DNA of 64,000 nt, from assembly GCA_964019165.1 (NCBI GenBank), contig OZ025283.1, positions 13,955,896 through 14,019,895 on the forward strand, in the 5' to 3' direction. Shown piece by piece: positions 1 to 64,000 of this stretch. Each line of letters opens with the position of its first letter. The stretch's first letter is position 1. Position numbers and translations under genes: made by a program. Origin of the DNA: Mastigias papua. Taxonomy: Eukaryota; Cnidaria; Scyphozoa; Rhizostomeae; Mastigiidae. Below the pieces are notes generated by a model that did not search any database, had not been told where the DNA came from, and saw nothing but the letters and a program-made list of their open reading frames with translations.

Positions 1-513
1 AACATTGGGAGTGCACGGTTGAATACATGAGGGGAGGGGGCTCAGATTGTCATCTATCAATCATTGATTGACTGCAACATGTAGATGTGCAAAACCGTTA
101 AATTCCAGATGAGCTAAACAATAGCCAATGCAATACGATGATATTATTATTATGTTCTTTTTATCACAGGAAAAGTTCCTGGAAAGTTCATCCCGAAAGC
201 AAGCTAGAACAACTAGCCTCAGGTTTCGAGAACCTTTCTCAATGTTCTTGCAGTTCCCAACAACGCCGTTTTCTGTATCACTTCAGTCCTGATCTTCATT
301 CCTATTTTCTCTACGTAATTATTATTATTATATGGAATAAATGAGCATATCCACTACAAGTGTGGCTCTTCAGCTCAAAAAATTAAATACAAGTCTGTAA
401 TAAGAATATTACAAGAGTCAAATCAATCAGTTTAAAAGATTTTAGTTCTGTGAGTCCTTCGCTTTCTTCATCAAGAATGTTTTAACATCAGCGCAAAACT
501 TGTTGAAATTAGT
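1..513. other. Unassigned flank
   Basis: I see no coding exon or recognisable element here. It contains AT-rich sequence with a short (ATT)n run near 318-330. An open frame of 68 codons at 138-344 has no recognisable domain. The 3' UTR of the LINE fragment that follows on the minus strand may extend into the right part. Confidence 0.3.
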
Positions 514-1160
514 CTATTGCTTGATATCACTAGGAATAGCATTGTAGCTACTTGCAGCGGCATCTTGAAAAGTATTTGGAATCATTGAGGATCTTATACG
601 GGTCTCGCTACTGCTACGTAATGTTCTACTACAAGTTTGGATCTCAAGTTTATTAATTTCGGGCCAGTTTCTATTATTGATAGCTTTGAAGGCCAGCTTC
701 AAGTGCGTAACGTTTTATAACAAAGCTTGCTGTTGCTTTTTGTGGTCGCCGGAGTTTCTTCATTTGACACTGTCAAAGGCGAATAAACGTAATCGTTAAA
801 ATCAATCTTTGACAGGATCAATGATTGTGCAAGCATTTTCTGTGCTGAAAATGTTGTAAAGTTTTTCATTTTGCGGAGTACAGACAATTTTCCGTAGCAA
901 GTGGATAAGATGTGCTTTAAATGCTTTCCCCAGTCCAGATGTTGGTCAAGGTATATTCCCAGATAATGCGGCTCTTTGTCAAGTTGCAGCTCCGTAGAAC
1001 CTAATTTAAGGTCGATTTCCTTTTCTTTTACATTGTGGTAGTCGTACAAGCTTTTCGATGCAAATAGTAGATATTTTGTTTTAACTGCATTGGCTGTTAA
1101 TGAGTTTTGATCAGACCACTCATTGGCCTTCCTCAAGGAGTTGTTCTGCATTTTTGTCAA
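514..1160 (-). mobile_element. LINE fragment, 3' end of reverse transcriptase ORF
   Basis: The minus strand encodes the post-catalytic part of a non-LTR retrotransposon RT. It reads KTKYLLFASK, then HYLGIYLDQHLDWGKHLKHI and a thumb-like stretch with SKIDFNDYVYSPL, and after a frame change near 700 continues LAFKAINNRNWPEI to the end of the ORF. This order (KTK, LG..ID..L.W..H, then a C-terminal tail) is typical of Jockey/CR1-like LINEs. The catalytic YADD part is absent, so it is a 5'-truncated dead copy. Its upstream end lies about 350 bp before the start codon of the LRR-EGF gene. Confidence 0.75.
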
Positions 1161-1176
1161 AAATATCTGGTAGTGT

Positions 1177-1506
1177 ACATCGATAACCTATTTGGTGTCG
1201 TATGGATCCCAGAAAGTTCGCTAAAACATACTCTCTTCATCTACTCTCTCATCTTAATGTCTCCCGTTTTCAGGTACTTTGTCGGGAATTTGAGTATCCA
1301 CGTGATGCAATTAAATGAAATCGAACAATCGAATGTATTGACGCTCGGATGTTCTAAACATGATGAAATCTTTTAGCAACGATGTTAGTTAGAAAGTGAT
1401 TTGCTTGTTGAATTACTTTTATGCACGTAATTGCTGTTGTCAACCAATAATTTTTACAACTGAATTTTATTTAATTCAAAATTGAATAATTTGAATAGAA
1501 GTGACA
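1177..1506 (+). promoter_or_regulatory. Conserved 5' flank of LRR-EGF gene copy 1
   Basis: This stretch is repeated upstream of the second exon 1 near 63349-63569, with a further matching piece at about 62835-62885. Long runs agree, including TTTGAGTATCCACGTGAT, GTATTGACGCTCGG and a CCAAT-type motif (GTCAACCAATAATT) about 65 bp before the ATG. I see no convincing TATA box. The conservation shows that it was duplicated with the gene; promoter function is inferred from position only. Confidence 0.5.
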
Positions 1507-59566
<58,060 letters not shown>

Positions 59567-59850
59567 TGAATTAATGCCTTGTACTCATATGAATATATGG
59601 TATTGTTGACCATGTCTTGAGAGGACATGAGATGGAAAGAATTGAAAGTTCTACGTTATACTAGTTAAGCACGATTGTCAAATGTATTAAGTTATTCAAT
59701 GATTAGTTGCGTATAAGGTATTTGATACATTTATTATTTTATGATCAAACTCTTTCCGTAAGCTATGCAACTGTAAATACATGTTCCCTTGACAGTTGGT
59801 ATAAGCAATTCAACACAGAAGGAATTACCAGGGAAAATATACATACATGT
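59567..59850 (+). other. Probable 3' UTR and downstream flank of LRR-EGF gene
   Basis: AT-rich sequence following the stop codon. I find no AATAAA; ATGAATATATGG and TATTATTTTATGA are the nearest AT-rich words. The transcript end is not determined. Confidence 0.4.
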
Positions 59851-59852
59851 AC

Positions 59853-60765
59853 AGTGAAATCTGTCTAATTCGAGCTCTGTGGGGTATGTAAAATTGTTCG
59901 AATTACGGAAAGTTCGAATTATACGAGTTTTCTTGTAAAGTGTCAGATTTTACCTCTGCTACCTCCCTCATTGTACATTTTATATCCTCTATGAGAAGAA
60001 CAGTTCATAAATGATTTTAATAGATGAAAAACAAAATAGGCAGTTAAATGCAGAGTGTTTTAGACTTTGTAGAATAATTCGTTATCGTGCTTTATTTCTG
60101 TGGGGTAGAACATTCTCTCTTTGCCATCGTGTTAATGTTAATTTTCTTCGCCATTTCTCGAATCTCTATCCCGTTGTCACAAGAGGGCGAATTGTTGCAG
60201 GGTTTTAACTGCCTTGTCTACCTGAAAACAGGCAGGACATTCCAGTGGCTCTTCTTCGCCTTCAATTTCATCCTTTTCCTCTTCAAAAGAAGTAAGTTCT
60301 TCTCTAGTGAATGCCAAAATATCTACATCGGTCAGGTTATCTCTGCTGGTAGCAATCTCTTCATCAAGTTTAATAAAGTTGTTGCATTGCATTGCAAAGG
60401 ATTTTTGGAAGTTTTGTGCGAAGTTCTTCAATTGTTGAATTATCGATTTCACCAAGGACTTCTTCGGCCGCTCTTCTGATATACCGGCCTTTCTGAAGCA
60501 AGTTTGCACTGTTGTTTCTATAATAAGCTGATTGCATTGGAATCCCTTTTCCCTTCATATGACTGCAAGGGACCTGATGACTCCTTGATCCATAGGCTGG
60601 ATTTTTGATGTTGTATTTGGTAGAATAAATATCAGCTCCACAGCTGTCAGTCCTTCAATTTTTGTGTGTGTTGGGCAATGGTCTATAATGAAAGCAACTT
60701 TGCAATCTTCACGTACAAATCTCTTGTCGAGTTCTTTTACAAACATTGGCTATTCTCCACTTCTA
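59853..60765 (-). mobile_element. pogo/Tigger-type DNA transposon remnant
   Basis: The right terminal part (minus strand) encodes a DDE_1 transposase end: KVAFIIDHCPTHTKIEGLTA (second Asp context), LIFILPNTTSKIQPMDQGVI (catalytic DQG), RSLAVI, then SAYYRNNSANLLQKG and a Glu-rich tail (60177-60746). One frameshift near 60555. The end at 59855 reads CAGTGAAATCTGTCTAATTC, with TTCGAATTACGGAAAGTTCG, typical of Tigger terminal repeats, preceded by TA. The N-terminal DNA-binding half is missing. Confidence 0.82.
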
Positions 60766-60896
60766 GCACTTGCTGCAGCCATTCCTGTGATTAATTTTCA
60801 AGGAAAAATTCCCATTTTCAAGGAGTTTCAAGTGCCCTTGAAATGAAATTTCAAATTCAAGCACTTTTCAAGGAGTTCAATGACCTGCACGAGCCC

Positions 60897-61142
<246 letters not shown>

Positions 61143-62830
61143 ATTTTAGCATGGGAGGCGGCTAGAATACATCATGGGAATACCTATGAACATCTATCTT
61201 CTATACATAGACATATAGATTGTGTCAGAAATATCTGGTTGTATATATACATAGCTTAAGCCGCAGTCAGATGTTCTGTTCAATATTTAATAGATCTCCG
61301 TTCATTGCCTAAGAGCGAATTGAAACTAAGACTATTGTTGCTTTTCAGTCATCAGTTTTCTTCTTCGTTGTGTCCAAGCTAATCATGGAAAGATTAACTC
61401 TGGTGCGACGGAGCAACATTTTTGGTGTAGTGGGGGGGGGGCGCTCGAGTTGACAGATAGACGTTGGAGGGATTTAGAAAAGTGCTAGAATTAATACTAA
61501 ATTGCATTGTCTATAGAAAGTGGAGGAGCTATGGCCCGTCAGCCCCCCAGCTCCACCGTCCATGTAACTTTGCAGCTTCGAACCAATCAGATGCAGTATT
61601 GTGGTGTAGAACAATCAGTAAATTTACAAGAGCGTCACATTTCAGAAGATGTTGGGAGCCACTGTAATCCACCTTTGTCTTACTTTTTCTATGACCGCAG
61701 CCACGTTGAGTATCATATTCAGTTCAAATTCTCCCTCTGTATCAATCAGAAGGTCGTATTTACGTATTTACGTCTTTGTTTTGATGTTAGCCACTGCGAG
61801 CAACTTTATAGTTTGAAGTTTTACTTCTCTACCAATCACACGCGCAAATGAAGTATTAAAGGTTTCGCGACGAGCCACTGTGCCTGCTGCAACATTGTTT
61901 CACATAATTGTGAAATGGCCACAGCAATGTCTAGTACGTTCTAAGATTCTATTTTATTTTAAATTTTCATCCTTACTAATGCCAACTCATTTGAAAAAAC
62001 ATCTCAATAGTTGTAAGGTTTGATATCCAAAAACCTTCATTGCTAGCAGTTTTCGAAATTTCTTTCTTATTGCTAGTAATTGCTACTTTGCCCAGTTCTA
62101 TCCAAATGAACTAGTATCTAAGCAATACCTTGATTTAGATACACGCTTTTTCATAAGGAACATAGCTCCAGAACGAGACAATATTTACTGCAATAAACTT
62201 CCACTTCTCATCATTTCTATTCATGCTATCACTCTCCAGCATGTTTCAATTGCCAAATGAATCCTAACTTCCAATTGCTTTTGAAAATGACACCAGCTCT
62301 CCTTATCCTACATATTCGGCAGTACCATTCTACCCAGACAGACTATGGAAGGATATCCTGAAAAGCTACCATTCTTCAGTCTTCATCAATATCCTTTGAC
62401 TACAATAAAAGTTCTATCATTCCTTCCAAGAGAAATCATTATGTTTCCCAGAGTTACGCTGATAAATATTGCACTGATCAAAGTCATTCAAAAGTTAAAA
62501 TTAGCATACAATCAGACTAGAAATAATTACGCTGCATTGTAAAGTACTGTTGACCCTACTTTCCTGCCTAGTAACATAGGGAGAACATTTGAGAATATTG
62601 GAGAATGTAATGATAACGTCGGTGTCACATCTGCTGCTGCTGTTGCCTTTCCATAGATGTTGAAGTAACTATCAGTAATCAAAAGCATCGAACAATCGGT
62701 TGCTAGAGGTACATTTAGTTTCTAATTATGCATAATGGTGCTATGTTCTTTTGGGTGTGGCTAAAGCTAGCAAAATGTAATTGACCGCACCCACATTCTA
62801 CACATTGGTCAGATGTTAGATTAGATTCAC
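61143..62830 (+). other. Intergenic sequence between gene copies
   Basis: I recognise no coding element in this 1.7 kb. A G run (GGGGGGGGGGC) lies at 61432-61442. Open frames at 61464-61851 have no recognisable domain. Confidence 0.4.
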
Positions 62831-62834
62831 TCTT

Positions 62835-63569
62835 GGTGCATACGATAACTTGTGTGGTGTCGTATGGACAATAGAAAGTTTTGCTAAATCTAAGGAGCAT
62901 ATCACGCAGAAACATCTCTTGCGCGTTGTAAAATGATCACAAAAAATTTAGAGCAGAAGCACTGACATCACATAAATCAACGGCAAAAAATCACAAATAG
63001 TCACAAAAATCGCTGAAAATTTGAAAGAGGATAACGAAAATCACAGTGAACATGACGAAAATCACAAAAAGCATAAAATTCACAAATATTCACAAAAAAT
63101 CAGAAAAGAATAACGAAAATTACAGTAGCCATGATGAAAAATAAAAGCTCGCAAAAGCTTGCAAAAGAATAACGAAAATCAACTGAATTCTCACAAAGAA
63201 TCACAGAAAAATCACAAAATCTTCTACACTCTTCTAAGGCTGAAACACATCTTTGCTATAAAAACTCTCTTCATCTCTCTTATCTCCTTCTCTTACTAAT
63301 GCCTATCCTTATTCAGCACCTTATGCTAGGCAAAACAGTTTTCTCAGGAGTTTGAGTATCCACGTGATACAATTAAATGACGTCGAACAATCGAATGTAT
63401 TGACGCTCGGTTGTTCTAAACATGATAGAATCTTTTAGCAACGATGTTAGCTAGAAAATAATTTGCTTGTTGAAGCACTTTTATGCACGTAATTGCTGTT
63501 GTCAACCAATAATTGTTACAACTGAATTTTATTTAATTCTAAAATTGGATAATTTGAATAGAAGTGACA
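62835..63569 (+). promoter_or_regulatory. 5' flank of LRR-EGF gene copy 2, split by an insertion
   Basis: 62835-62890 (CGATAACTTGTGTGGTGTCG) matches 1180-1230 and 63349-63569 matches 1290-1506, including the CCAAT-type motif GTCAACCAATAATT. Between them copy 2 has about 330 extra bases of degenerate repeat. Promoter function is inferred from position. Confidence 0.5.
62935..63225. repeat. AACGAAAATCACA-type degenerate repeat
   Basis: The words AACGAAAATCACAG, GACGAAAATCACAAA and CACAAAAAATCAGAAAAG recur about ten times in variable spacing. The block is absent from the corresponding place upstream of copy 1. Confidence 0.7.
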
Positions 63570-63844
63570 ATGATTTTGAAACTGATCTACAAGACGAAGA
63601 CATTTGTGTTACTTGCTGCTGCCTGCATCTTTTACGTTGAAGCTTCGAAGTGGTTAGGACATGAATACTGGTCAAAACATGATGGCCATGATGGAGTCAG
63701 TTATAAAGAGCAAGTAGATAGTGAGAATTGGTGGAATGCCTCTGATGATGGGAGATATGAGTACGAAGAAAAGAGAGCCCGTGGCTCTTGTGGCGGTTGT
63801 AGGTGCTCAAATGTGATCGATTGTACGTCTGCTTCAGGCATTGT
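63570..63844 (+). CDS. LRR-EGF gene copy 2, exon 1 (continues beyond window)
   Basis: 275 nt, same length and phase as 1507-1781, ending at GTGAGT. It encodes a signal peptide (TFVLLAAACIFYVEA) and the LRRNT GSCGGCRCSNVIDCT. It differs from copy 1 in four residues of 91 (Met9 to Thr, Phe15 to Leu, an Asn to Asp in the linker, Thr81 to Asn). The intron start downstream is also conserved. Loss of Met9 supports the first ATG as the start. Whether this copy is a full gene cannot be seen. Confidence 0.88.
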
Positions 63845-64000
63845 GTGAGTGAACACAAATTATAATCAATTTTTTATTATTGATGAGATATTGAATCGAG
63901 TTTGTAGTAGTATCATGATGTAATTGAGAGTATCAATCAGGCACTCTAGCACCAAGCTGCTAATCCACTTTTACTACGTAGTATTTACAAGTCGATGAGG

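Overview
The window is eukaryotic, AT-rich DNA from an animal, most likely an early-branching marine invertebrate such as a cnidarian. Reasons: GT-AG introns, one-LRR-per-exon gene structure, abundant CR1-like, RTE-like and R2-like LINEs, Penelope-like elements, and long (TA)n tracts. The taxon is inferred from repeat content and gene style; no marker gene is present.

The one host gene that can be followed end to end runs on the + strand from 1507 to 59566. By matching acceptor/donor sites and reading phase I reconstruct 23 coding exons (3690 nt, 1229 codons plus stop, in frame throughout). The product is a secreted or surface protein: signal peptide, LRRNT cysteine cap, 20 leucine-rich repeats (one per exon, phase-2 introns), LRRCT cap, 14 thrombospondin-type EGF-like repeats in one large final exon, and a hydrophobic C-terminal tail (GPI signal or short membrane anchor). 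The middle EGF repeats are nearly identical 120-bp units. A second copy of the promoter and exon 1 begins at 63570, 62,063 bp downstream, so this is a tandemly duplicated gene whose next member runs off the window.

Almost everything else lies in the introns and is mobile-element debris. 0.5-1.2 kb: LINE 3' fragment. 7.4-9.0 kb: minisatellites and a Harbinger-type non-autonomous transposon inside a broken ORF. 9.0-13.6 kb: Ty3/gypsy element (minus strand) with a LINE inserted in its RNase H, followed by a tRNA-derived SINE. 14.1-19.7 kb: LINE fragment between direct repeats, a Penelope-like element with a nested LINE, and a chain of (TA)n tracts separating hammerhead-ribozyme-bearing element ends and a foldback. 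19.9-23.2 kb: nearly full-length RTE-type LINE (endonuclease plus RT). 23.2-26.3 kb: inverted SINE-like copy, a 0.9-kb foldback, and a hammerhead-bearing foldback. 27.1-28.9 kb: BEL/Pao remnant. 31.6-37.9 kb: CR1-like LINEs, a MITE, an R2-like 3' end and a short interstitial telomeric tract. 39.6-44.8 kb: Penelope ends and an R2-like LINE with restriction-like endonuclease (minus), split by another LINE. 44.9-48.7 kb: RTE, gypsy-gag and CR1 fragments. 50.1-52.4 kb: repeat array with (CAT)n spacers. 59.9-60.8 kb: pogo/Tigger transposase remnant.

The most unusual signals are (1) two families of candidate type I hammerhead ribozymes, one at Penelope-like termini with compensatory stem II changes between copies and one in both arms of foldback elements, repeatedly adjoining (TA)n microsatellites; and (2) the LRR-EGF gene with its homogenised EGF array and tandem duplication.
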